In this document: one piece after another, positions 27,355-35,330 of the stretch
Numbering within the stretch: the stretch's first letter is position 1
Layout of the letters: every line of letters starts with the position of its first letter
Assembly (NCBI RefSeq): GCF_029254265.1
Contig: NZ_JAQWXX010000043.1
Coordinates: forward strand, 1 to 51,000
Origin: Algoriphagus sp.
GTDB lineage: Bacteria; Bacteroidota; Bacteroidia; Cytophagales; Cyclobacteriaceae
Length of the DNA: 51,000 nt
Reading direction: 5' to 3'
Notes under the pieces: model-generated
Databases searched by the model: none
Told to the model about the DNA's origin: nothing
The model's input: the letters and a program-made list of their open reading frames with translations, nothing else
Translations under genes and position numbers: made by a program

Positions 27355-27384
27355 TTTGATTTATAGTTGAAAAAATTAACTTTA
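27355..27384 (+). promoter_or_regulatory. Bacteroidota-type promoter of the E1-nitroreductase operon
   Basis: TTTG at 27355-27358, an 18-base spacer and TAACTTTA at 27377-27384 (TAnnTTTG with the last base changed). Spacing fits known -33/-7 promoters of Bacteroidota. The expected transcription start is about 26 bases before the ATG at 27417. Confidence 0.5.
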
Positions 27385-27416
27385 TGTCAAATATCACCTG
27401 ATTACCTTCTTTGCAA

Positions 27417-29684
27417 ATGTTTGAAAAATCAGAAGTTGATTTTGAAGATCAATGTTACCCGTCCATTTATAAATTGAATTGTCAAGAAGATGTTGATGAT
27501 ATTGAAAAATTAAAAACCAATTCCTCAGTCCATTTTATCGATAAACTTGATCATCAAGTTTTCGAGCTTTTAAAAGCGCGAAATGCTGGAAGTTCGCTTT
27601 CCGATAAGGAGATATGGGATATGGTTCCAGCTTTTTTTCAAGAAAATCCAAGATCAAATTTTGGCAATTGGATCTATTACCCTTGGAAAGCAAAAGTAGT
27701 GAGGCTACTTCCAAAGGAGGATTTTATATTTGTAAGGACGCAACGAAATAATTATAAAATCACACCATCAGAACAAGAAGAACTTTCCAAGAAAAAAATT
27801 GGAATAATAGGACTTTCTGTTGGACAAAGTATTGCGTTAACCATTGCCTTGGAGCGAAGTTGTGGTGAACTTCGATTAGCAGATTTTGACACTCTTGAAT
27901 TAAGTAATCTAAATAGGATCAAAGCGGGTATACTTGATTTTGGTGTTGAAAAAGTAATAATTGCTGCTCGGGAAATATCAGAAATTGATCCATATCTAAA
28001 GCTCACTCTTTATCGCGAAGGCATATCAAAGTCAAATATTGATGATTTCCTGACTAAAGACGGCAATCTTGATTTATTAATAGATGAATGTGATAGTCTT
28101 GATATCAAAATTCTTGCAAGGGAAAGAGCGAAAAGCTTTAGAATTCCAGTTTTGATGGAAACATCGGATCGAGGAATGCTAGATGTGGAGCGATTTGACT
28201 TGGAGCCAGCCCGACCACTTCTACATGGTGCGATGGGGGATGTTAAGCATGAAGACCTTAAAAACCTGACTCAAAATCAAAAAGTAAGTATTGGTTTAAA
28301 AATTACCGGTTCCTCCACGATTTCAAGCCGAATGAAAGCATCTTTACTTGAAATCAATCAAACTATTTCTTCTTGGCCTCAATTGGCTTCAGCTGTATAT
28401 CTTGGTGGTGCTACAGTAGCCCATGTTGGAAGAAAATTACTTTTAAATGATACTGTTGAATCAGGAAGGTATTATGTAGACTTGGATGAGATAATTAAAA
28501 TTAACAGGAAAAAAGAAGAAAAAGAGGAAGCTTCGGAGCACCTGTCAAAATCCTATTTTTTAGATCTACTACCATCGGACAAACTTGAATCGCCATTAAA
28601 AGTTTCCCCGCAAGAAATTGAGAATTTTGTGACACTGGCAAATTTGGCACCCTCAGGAGGAAATTGTCAGCCTTGGATTTGGATTCTTGACAAAAATGGC
28701 GTCTTACATTTGCTTCACGATAAAAGACGTAGTTTCTCTTTATTAGATTATAAAGGAACTGGTTCTTTAATCGCCTTTGGTGCAGCTCTAGAAAATCTTA
28801 GACTTGCTACTGCTTCACAAGGAATTGCAATTAGGGTGGTTAATCGTATTAAATCTTTCGATGAGGAATTAATTGTTTCTGTTATTTTCGAGTCAAAATC
28901 GGAAAAATCACTCGAAGTACCATTTAACAACTTAGCTACTGGAATCCAACTCCGTACTACAAATCGTAGAAGCGAAGCGCGGGTAGAAATAGAAAGTGAA
29001 AAATTAGCTGAATATGAGGATATTGCAAAGAATAGTGATGCTATTGTAGAGTCCATTTCAAGTTTGGAAGATTTAAAATCTTTAAATGAAGTAATTGGCG
29101 GAATGGATCGTATCAGATTATTTCATTCTCAGGGTTACAAAGATTTTGTTAGCGAGGTTAGATGGACTGAGCAAGAAGCAATCAATACAAAAGACGGCAT
29201 AGACATCGCAACGCTCGAACTTTCTAAAACAGATCAAATGGTAATGGGTTTGATTAGAGATCCGGGAACAATGGAGCTTTTTAGAAAATTTGATTTAGGA
29301 AAAGGATTGGCTAAAATTTCGGATAAAACATTACTTTCAGCTTCCGCGGTGATGATGATACAAGCAGAAGAATTTACCCCTGAAGCTTATTTGAATTCTG
29401 GAGCTACCTTGCAAAGAATTTGGATTAAAGCCAACCAAGATGGATTTAGCTTTCAACCTATTTCGGCTTCTTTATTTATTTTTCATCGGGTAAACCAAGA
29501 AAAGAATAATGGCTATTCAGATTCAGAATTGAAGGCAATCCAAATTCTTAAGAAGAAATTAAACACTTTGTTCAATAAAGAATTGAAGAATCAAGAGATA
29601 TTTATGTTTCGCTTTAATGTTGCTTCAGGGCCAAGTATAAAAGCATATCGGAGAGACATTTCGGAAAATCTATTTATACTTTAA
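27417..29684 (+). CDS. E1/ThiF-like adenylyltransferase fused to a nitroreductase-like domain (Rv1355c type)
   Basis: A 755-residue two-domain protein. Residues about 110-350 form an E1/MoeB/ThiF Rossmann domain: IGIIGLSVGQSIA (ATP loop), then ADFDTLELSNLNR with the Asp and Arg that contact ATP, and LIDECDSLDIK. The zinc-binding cysteines of MoeB are not visible, nor an obvious catalytic Cys. Residues about 395 to the end resemble the flavin-dependent nitroreductase fold: TLANLAPSGGNCQPW at the front, an RTTNRR stretch, and a helical core. This fusion is the architecture of the Rv1355c family, whose function I do not know. The ATG at 27417 is preferred to a TTG at 27411. It is first in a four-gene operon with spacers of one base and an overlap. 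An adenylated, then reduced or oxidised, small product is a reasonable hypothesis. Confidence 0.82.
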   Translation: MFEKSEVDFEDQCYPSIYKLNCQEDVDDIEKLKTNSSVHFIDKLDHQVFELLKARNAGSSLSDKEIWDMVPAFFQENPRSNFGNWIYYPWKAKVVRLLPKEDFIFVRTQRNNYKITPSEQEELSKKKIGIIGLSVGQSIALTIALERSCGELRLADFDTLELSNLNRIKAGILDFGVEKVIIAAREISEIDPYLKLTLYREGISKSNIDDFLTKDGNLDLLIDECDSLDIKILARERAKSFRIPVLMETSDRGMLDVERFDLEPARPLLHGAMGDVKHEDLKNLTQNQKVSIGLKITGSSTISSRMKASLLEINQTISSWPQLASAVYLGGATVAHVGRKLLLNDTVESGRYYVDLDEIIKINRKKEEKEEASEHLSKSYFLDLLPSDKLESPLKVSPQEIENFVTLANLAPSGGNCQPWIWILDKNGVLHLLHDKRRSFSLLDYKGTGSLIAFGAALENLRLATASQGIAIRVVNRIKSFDEELIVSVIFESKSEKSLEVPFNNLATGIQLRTTNRRSEARVEIESEKLAEYEDIAKNSDAIVESISSLEDLKSLNEVIGGMDRIRLFHSQGYKDFVSEVRWTEQEAINTKDGIDIATLELSKTDQMVMGLIRDPGTMELFRKFDLGKGLAKISDKTLLSASAVMMIQAEEFTPEAYLNSGATLQRIWIKANQDGFSFQPISASLFIFHRVNQEKNNGYSDSELKAIQILKKKLNTLFNKELKNQEIFMFRFNVASGPSIKAYRRDISENLFIL

Positions 29685-29685
29685 G

Positions 29686-30390
29686 ATGTTTACTTTCAAA
29701 GCATTTAGAGCAATTGATGAACCTGAACTTTGTGATATGTTTATTACAGGTCATGCAAATGTATTAAAGGAATATGGAGTAACTAAAGTCACTTCTTCAA
29801 ATAATGATTGGAAAAGTAATCCCTATGTATTTGTTGTTACCGTTCAAGAGGATTCAACTGGAGATGTGGTTTCTGGAGTTAGAGTTCATATTGCTCATGA
29901 AGATTATCCCTTACCTCTTCAAGGAGCAATTGCACAAGTTGACCTTGGGATAAATGAATTAGTAAAAGAATACAGAGATCTAGGTGGGACTGGAGAAATA
30001 GGGGGGTTATGGAATAGTAGATCAATTTCAGGTTATGGGATTGGTGCACTTTTTCTATCAAGAACTTCTCTTGTCATTGCGGATCAGTTAGATGTGCCAA
30101 CCCTATTGGCATTATGTGCTGAATATACGCTGAAACCAACCCTTCAAAAGGGGTTTCAAATTGAAGAGAAAATAGGAAATAAAGGGACATTTTTTTACCC
30201 AAAATTAGATTTGGTTGCAACATTAGCTGTTTTAAAAGATGTAAAAGGATTGCCTTTAGCTCTTGGTGAAGAACAAGAATATATAATGAGTCTTAGAAAA
30301 GATTTAAATTGTATTCGAGAAGAGGAAACGCCTAAGGGGAAAATAAAAATTAAATACGAATTAAAAATTAAAAATCCCAACTGGAGATAA
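29686..30390 (+). CDS. GNAT / acyl-homoserine-lactone-synthase-like protein
   Basis: A 234-residue soluble protein. The part from about 100 to 165 has the shape of a GNAT or FeeM/LuxI-type acyltransferase: an EIGGLWNS strand corresponds to the ExxRLxV strand of such enzymes, ISGYGIGALFL sits where the acyl-CoA or acyl-ACP pyrophosphate loop is found, and a helix-strand ending in KGFQIEE follows. The loop is degenerate compared with the R/Q-x-x-G-x-G/A motif of classical acetyltransferases. Sequence identity to any named family was not checked. It starts one base after the E1-nitroreductase gene and ends one base before a sensor kinase gene, so the three are translated together. An N-acyl or similar conjugating role is inferred from fold and context, not shown. 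Confidence 0.6.
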   Translation: MFTFKAFRAIDEPELCDMFITGHANVLKEYGVTKVTSSNNDWKSNPYVFVVTVQEDSTGDVVSGVRVHIAHEDYPLPLQGAIAQVDLGINELVKEYRDLGGTGEIGGLWNSRSISGYGIGALFLSRTSLVIADQLDVPTLLALCAEYTLKPTLQKGFQIEEKIGNKGTFFYPKLDLVATLAVLKDVKGLPLALGEEQEYIMSLRKDLNCIREEETPKGKIKIKYELKIKNPNWR

Positions 30391-30391
30391 T

Positions 30392-32509
30392 ATGTTGCTT
30401 TCTTATTTTTCTTTAATTATTTCTTTTGTTTTACAAGGTAGTCCAATAGTTATAAATGATAGCTCTAAGGATTTAACAAAATATGAGTATTTGGTTGTTG
30501 ATCCAGATTTGGAATCTAATATATCTGATGTGTTGAACTCAGACCAATTCTCACTTATCGAGAACAAATCAATTAATTTTGGTATCAATAATGATTTGGT
30601 TTGGTTAAAGTATGACGTAATTAATAATACAGATATTGAATCGAAGTATTTGTTTATTAATAATCCCTCTCTTGATAGCTTAGATCTTTTTGTTGTTAAA
30701 AATAGTCTGGTAATTAATCATTATATAGGTGGAAGATTGCAAGACTTTGATCTGAAGCCACTTAAGTCAAAGTCTATAATTTTTGAAATTGATCTTCCAA
30801 AGAAAACACCAGTCTCTTTGTATCTAAGGGTGAATAGTGTCAATAAAAAAATTATAACATCAACATTAACAGACTTAAATAATGTTGAGGAGATTATTAA
30901 TACTGAAAATATTTTATTTGGGATCTTCTCAGGAGTAATTATAGGTCTCTTCTTTTATAATTTGTTTTTATTCTTTTCTGTAAAAGATAAGCTGTATTTA
31001 ATATATGTGATCCATACTATGTTAGTGTGGTTTGCTCAAAGCTCCATTTTGGGATTTACTCAAGAATTGATTTGGCCTGATTCAGTATGGCTTAATCTTA
31101 GATCTGGAGTTATTTTTTCTTCTCTAGTTAGTATGGTTGGGATTTGGTTTCTAAGAGTGTTTTTATTGACAAAACAATTTATTCCAAAAGTTGATAAGGG
31201 TTTTTATTTTATATATCTGGTATATGGTTTTATTCTTTTAAATGCATTTTTCTTTTCAATCACAGTAAGTTATCAGACCCTACTTGTGACACAGTCTATA
31301 GTTGTAATTTTTGTCTTATATACTGCTTTATTAATTCTCAAGAAAGGATATGGTCCTGCTAGATTCTACTTACTGGCATGGTCCGTATTCATGATCGGGA
31401 TATTCTTGTTTGTTTTGAGTGAGATGGGACTTATTCCTACTAATAATTTCACTGCTTACATTATGCCACTAGGTTCTGCATTAGAAGTTATCCTACTCTC
31501 TTTTGCCCTGGCAGATAAAATTAATATACTTAAAAAAGAAAAAGAAGAAGAGCAAGCGGAGCGTTTACGTGTTTTAGGGGAAAATGAGAAACTGATTAGA
31601 GAGCAAAATATAGTTTTGGAAGAAAAAGTTAAAATACGAACCGATGAATTGGAACTTGCCCTTCGTAACCTTCAGAATACTCAAAGTCAGTTAGTCAATC
31701 AAGAAAAAATGGCTTCGCTTGGTCAATTGACTGCGGGTATTGCACATGAAATTAATAATCCGATCAATTTTGTCAGCTCTAATATTACTCCGCTAAAACG
31801 GGATATTAAAGACATCATGGAGATTATTGAGTTTTATCGTAATAAAGGAGCACTTGAATTTACCCCAGATACTAAGAAAGAAGCAAAACAACTTGAAGAA
31901 GATCTGGAGCTTGATTATGTGCTAGATGAGGTAGAGCAGCTCCTTAAGGGAATGGATGATGGTGCTCGTAGAACCGTTGAAATTGTTAAAGGGCTTCGTA
32001 TTTTCTCTAGAGTGGATGAACAAGATGTCAAAAAAGTGGATCTTCATGATGGTATAAACAGCACCATAATTTTACTTAATTCTACGATGCCAAGTAAGAT
32101 TAGGATTGAAAGAGAATTTGGCGAACTTCCAATGGTGGAGTGTCTTGCTGGGAAAATAAATCAGGTGTTCATGAATATTATCAATAATTCTGTTCACGCC
32201 CTTGCAGACCATATTGATTCCATAAAAGACCCTAAAATCACAATTCGAACTAAGGCAGCGGGCGACCATGTTAGAATAGAAATAGAAGATAACGGCCCAG
32301 GTATGCCGGAGCATGTTAAGAATAAAATATTCGAACCCTTCTTTACTACAAAGGCAGTTGGAAAAGGAACAGGTTTGGGTCTTTCAATAGTTTATTCTAT
32401 AATTGAAAATCACAAGGGTACTCTGGATGTAGAAACGGAAGAAGGCCAGGGAACTACTTTTATAATTACCCTTCCTGTTTATCAAAGCACTCAGCGCTAT
32501 GAACAATAA
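30392..32509 (+). CDS. 7TMR-DISM sensor histidine kinase
   Basis: A 705-residue membrane kinase. A signal-anchor or signal peptide is followed by a periplasmic beta-rich domain (about 25-155) like 7TMR-DISMED2, then seven membrane helices (about 170-380), a coiled coil (about 385-435) and a kinase core. The phosphoacceptor is H452 in GIAHEINNP; the ATPase domain has N ([10 protein letters not shown]), G1 (EDNGPGMP) and G2 (GTGLGLSI) boxes. The DISMED2 domain is thought to bind small ligands. It overlaps the next gene by 11 bases. The promoter is probably that of the operon at 27417, so the kinase is made together with the two enzymes upstream, and may sense their product. Confidence 0.9.
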   Translation: MLLSYFSLIISFVLQGSPIVINDSSKDLTKYEYLVVDPDLESNISDVLNSDQFSLIENKSINFGINNDLVWLKYDVINNTDIESKYLFINNPSLDSLDLFVVKNSLVINHYIGGRLQDFDLKPLKSKSIIFEIDLPKKTPVSLYLRVNSVNKKIITSTLTDLNNVEEIINTENILFGIFSGVIIGLFFYNLFLFFSVKDKLYLIYVIHTMLVWFAQSSILGFTQELIWPDSVWLNLRSGVIFSSLVSMVGIWFLRVFLLTKQFIPKVDKGFYFIYLVYGFILLNAFFFSITVSYQTLLVTQSIVVIFVLYTALLILKKGYGPARFYLLAWSVFMIGIFLFVLSEMGLIPTNNFTAYIMPLGSALEVILLSFALADKINILKKEKEEEQAERLRVLGENEKLIREQNIVLEEKVKIRTDELELALRNLQNTQSQLVNQEKMASLGQLTAGIAHEINNPINFVSSNITPLKRDIKDIMEIIEFYRNKGALEFTPDTKKEAKQLEEDLELDYVLDEVEQLLKGMDDGARRTVEIVKGLRIFSRVDEQDVKKVDLHDGINSTIILLNSTMPSKIRIEREFGELPMVECLAGKINQVFMNIINNSVHALADHIDSIKDPKITIRTKAAGDHVRIEIEDNGPGMPEHVKNKIFEPFFTTKAVGKGTGLGLSIVYSIIENHKGTLDVETEEGQGTTFIITLPVYQSTQRYEQ

Positions 32510-33584
32510 AATTCACGTCCTTTATATCGACGATGAGGATAACAACTTAAAGTCTTTTCGTGCGACACTAAGAAAAGATTTTAAAATTTTTACAGCTATC
32601 GACGCAGAAGAGGGATTAAGGATCGCTCAAGAGGAAGAAATCCATGTCTGTATTGCCGATCAACGAATGCCAGGAATGACTGGAACGGAGTTTTTCGAGC
32701 AAATGGTTAAAATCAATCCAGATCCTATTCGGATTCTGCTCACTGGTTATTCGGATATCGCAAGTGTCATTGATGCGATTAACAAAGGTGAAGTTTACCG
32801 ATTTATTGATAAACCTTGGAATATCGAACAAATCAAAAATTCCATTAAAAATGCTGCCGACATTTATTTTATGCGCAGTGAGTTAAAGGATAAAAATGAA
32901 AAACTGAAAAAACTTCATTCCGAGATGAATCAGTTTGTTTATAGCCTTTCCCATGAACTTAGAGGACCGCTTATGAGCATTTCTGGAGTTTCTAAGTTGG
33001 CAAAGATGGAAATTACCGAACCTCATGTTTTAGAGTATTTTGATATGATCGACTCCGCTACTTTAAAGTTGGACGATTTTATTTACAAGATGCTTGATTT
33101 TTATAGATCGACTAAAATTGATAACAAAGTCACCAAAATATCTTTCAAAGAGATAATTGATCAGCAATTGGAAGCTTATCGTACCAAGTTTGATTTATCA
33201 CATTTTAAGATAAATATTCAAATCAATCAGGATCATAAGTTTTTTTCCGATGATGCCAAAATTCGAGTTATTCTTAATAATTTGTTTAGTAATTCAGTCC
33301 AATTTCAAAAACAGACTCCAGGTGAAAAATGGATTAATCTAACTATTGATGTGACAGAATCTGAGGCGATTATTACCATCGAAGATAATGGTATTGGAAT
33401 CGATGATAAATATAAAACTGAGGTATTTAGCCTATTTACTAGAGCTACTCAAAAAAATGTAGGCACTGGAATTGGCCTTTACATGGTCAAAGAGGCAGTG
33501 GAACAAATGGGAGGAAGGATCGAATTGGGGTCTGTTTTGGCGGAGGGTACTACAATAAAAGTTGTCTTGCCTTCAATAGTCTGA
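32499..33584 (+). CDS. Receiver-histidine kinase protein (REC-HisKA-HATPase)
   Basis: A 361-residue cytoplasmic protein in the reverse order to typical hybrids: an N-terminal receiver (D11-D12, phosphoacceptor D54, KPW) followed by a kinase core with H152 in SLSHELRGPL and ATPase boxes (DNGIGIDD, GTGIGLYM). The receiver can be phosphorylated by the upstream membrane kinase and could control the attached kinase. No output domain is present, so the target is unknown; the single receiver at 26736 is a candidate partner. The 11-base overlap with the membrane kinase gene is the last coupling in this operon. Confidence 0.9.
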   Translation: MNNKIHVLYIDDEDNNLKSFRATLRKDFKIFTAIDAEEGLRIAQEEEIHVCIADQRMPGMTGTEFFEQMVKINPDPIRILLTGYSDIASVIDAINKGEVYRFIDKPWNIEQIKNSIKNAADIYFMRSELKDKNEKLKKLHSEMNQFVYSLSHELRGPLMSISGVSKLAKMEITEPHVLEYFDMIDSATLKLDDFIYKMLDFYRSTKIDNKVTKISFKEIIDQQLEAYRTKFDLSHFKINIQINQDHKFFSDDAKIRVILNNLFSNSVQFQKQTPGEKWINLTIDVTESEAIITIEDNGIGIDDKYKTEVFSLFTRATQKNVGTGIGLYMVKEAVEQMGGRIELGSVLAEGTTIKVVLPSIV

Positions 33585-33611
33585 TTATTTAAGTTGTAAT
33601 TGATACCTTTG
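33580..33611 (+). promoter_or_regulatory. Promoter of ppa
   Basis: TCTG at 33580-33583 (one base off TTTG), a 20-base spacer, and TACCTTTG at 33604-33611, an exact TAnnTTTG. The start of transcription is expected about 40 bases before the ATG. Confidence 0.55.
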
Positions 33612-33657
33612 TGTTGGCCTTTGAATCGCCGACTTTTTATTACCAAACTTTAACACC

Positions 33658-34197
33658 ATGATCAATCCTTGGCACGACGTCAACATTGGAAAGAATGCGC
33701 CGGAAGTAGTTACCGGAGTCATTGAAATCCCAAAAGGAAGTAAAGGAAAATACGAATTGCATAAAAAAACCGGGATGCTAATGCTGGATCGAGTACTTTT
33801 TTCAGCAGTACATTATCCAGCTAATTATGGTTTTATCCCGCAGACTTTCTGCGAAGATCATGACCCCTTGGATATCCTGATTATTTCTCAGATAGATATA
33901 CCATCCATGTGCTTAGTTGAAGCAAAAGTTATAGGTGTGATGCGAATGGTGGATGGTGGTGAAGCTGATGATAAGATCATTGCGGTGGCCGCTGGTGATC
34001 AGTCAGTAAACTACATCGAGGATATTGATGATCTTCCTCCTCACTTGATGAAAGAAGTACATAGATTCTTCGAAGATTATAAGAAATTAGAAAATAAAGA
34101 GGTTAAAGTGGAAGACTTTCTTGGAAAAGAAGATGCAATGCGAATCATTCGGGAAAGTATCGAACTCTACGATAAAAACTTCAGAAACCAACGATAA
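33658..34197 (+). CDS. ppa: Inorganic pyrophosphatase (family I)
   Basis: A 179-residue soluble enzyme that hydrolyses pyrophosphate to drive biosynthesis. Family I motifs are visible: [11 protein letters not shown] near residues 22-32, NYGFIPQTF in the middle, and DHDPLDILI with the clustered Asp residues that bind Mg2+. The helical tail is complete. It stands alone with its own promoter and terminator. Length and motifs agree with bacterial enzymes. Confidence 0.95.
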   Translation: MINPWHDVNIGKNAPEVVTGVIEIPKGSKGKYELHKKTGMLMLDRVLFSAVHYPANYGFIPQTFCEDHDPLDILIISQIDIPSMCLVEAKVIGVMRMVDGGEADDKIIAVAAGDQSVNYIEDIDDLPPHLMKEVHRFFEDYKKLENKEVKVEDFLGKEDAMRIIRESIELYDKNFRNQR

Positions 34198-34203
34198 TCA
34201 AAA

Positions 34204-34227
34204 GCCTGAGTCATCTCAGGCTTTTTT
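34204..34227. terminator. Bidirectional terminator shared by ppa and the convergent gene
   Basis: GCCTGAG (34204-34210), loop TCAT, CTCAGGC (34215-34221), then six T; AAA precedes it. The stop codon of the convergent gene (34216-34218) lies inside the right arm, so on the minus strand the hairpin overlaps the end of the coding region. Confidence 0.9.
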
Positions 34228-34674
34228 GCTTTTCACTTTTTGTTTACTGGCTTTTTTTCCTAGATAAGCCACCAAATCAGAATAAGCCTCATGCTCGTGA
34301 TTACTCACTGAGATAGATTGATTGTCTGAAAATACAATGGTCAATTGTTTAAACTGTCGCTTATTGGCTACAATCGTTTCCTCCTCCCAAGCTAAGATTT
34401 GGGCAAGCGGATAAGCTTTATTATAGCCTCTGAGAGGTAACTTGATGATAATCTGATCCCTTCCTACTGTGATGAATCGGTATCCTGCCATCATTTTTAC
34501 CAATAGCATCAGGATCACCAATGTGATCAAACTACAAGCAACAAGATAAAACCAAAGACCAAAACTCCCCTTGGAAGCGAAATCTCTCAGAATAAAAATC
34601 AACCCTGCGATCAAAATGAGTAAGACCATGCTCAATGAAATGTAGGTGGAGACTTTTGGTTTAATGACTGTCAT
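34216..34674 (-). CDS. Membrane protein with two helices and a PH-like domain
   Basis: A 152-residue protein with two N-terminal membrane helices (about 10-30 and 42-64) followed by a cytoplasmic beta-rich region (IIIKLPLRG, AYPLAQILAWEEE, and LTIVFSDNQ), which resembles small bacterial PH-type modules. A Lys-rich C-terminus ends it. I do not know a function. It overlaps the downstream end of the AcpH-like gene by 14 bases, so the two are co-transcribed. Confidence that it is a real gene is high from the coupling; the domain call is tentative. Confidence 0.72.
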   Translation of the reverse strand: MTVIKPKVSTYISLSMVLLILIAGLIFILRDFASKGSFGLWFYLVACSLITLVILMLLVKMMAGYRFITVGRDQIIIKLPLRGYNKAYPLAQILAWEEETIVANKRQFKQLTIVFSDNQSISVSNHEHEAYSDLVAYLGKKASKQKVKSKKA

Positions 34675-35266
34675 GCTGTGCTTGTATTTCTGTGAGTTTT
34701 GATTGTGTAAAAGTCTCTAAATCTTTGAAGAAAGCGAAGAAAATCAATTCAAATTCTGATTCCCGTTCGATAAGTGTCAAATGAGCAAGTTCCATTTTGG
34801 AATCAAAGCTTGTTCGGTTGGAAAGTCCTGTGAGGGATTTTTGTATCCCTTCCAACGTGGCATAATGAAGCAGCCAATTGTCTTTCCGCATCCAATAAAA
34901 CATTTTAGAAAAACGCTCTGGGAATTGTTCTGAATGCCTTTCCAAGATTTGAAAGGTTTCTTCAATGAAGTTCTCTAAAGGCTGATCACTGAACTTTCTC
35001 CAGTTTTTTCCTAGAAAATAATCAAAGAAAATATCTGTAATCACGGTGGAATAATGTCCAAACTTCGGTCTGAGGTAGCTTTGTCCAGCACGAACTAAAG
35101 GGTGAGAATCAGTAAATCGATCAATTTCCCGGTGAAGTAAAATCCCATTTCGGATGGACTGAGGGTAGTCTAACATCACTTTACCTTTGACAAAATCTGC
35201 AATGAAATTACCAACAAGAATCTCCTCCTGCCCGAAAGACAAATAAGCATGTGCGAGGTAATTCAT
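34661..35266 (-). CDS. acpH: Acyl carrier protein phosphodiesterase family (AcpH-like)
   Basis: A 201-residue helical protein. The start MNYLAHAYLSF, the GNFIADFVKGK loop and the HREIDRFTDSHP motif are those of AcpH, which removes phosphopantetheine from acyl carrier protein in E. coli and is distantly HD-like; the His and Asp in these motifs probably bind metal. The FDYFLGKNW segment supports the family. The gene diverges from the helicase and overlaps the membrane protein downstream. Activity on ACP is inferred from the family. Confidence 0.88.
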   Translation of the reverse strand: MNYLAHAYLSFGQEEILVGNFIADFVKGKVMLDYPQSIRNGILLHREIDRFTDSHPLVRAGQSYLRPKFGHYSTVITDIFFDYFLGKNWRKFSDQPLENFIEETFQILERHSEQFPERFSKMFYWMRKDNWLLHYATLEGIQKSLTGLSNRTSFDSKMELAHLTLIERESEFELIFFAFFKDLETFTQSKLTEIQAQHDSH

Positions 35267-35330
35267 TTGTTAGAGATTTTTTATAAAACAAGAACTGAGT
35301 TGAGTAGTTTCGAACTCAAATTAGTGATTG

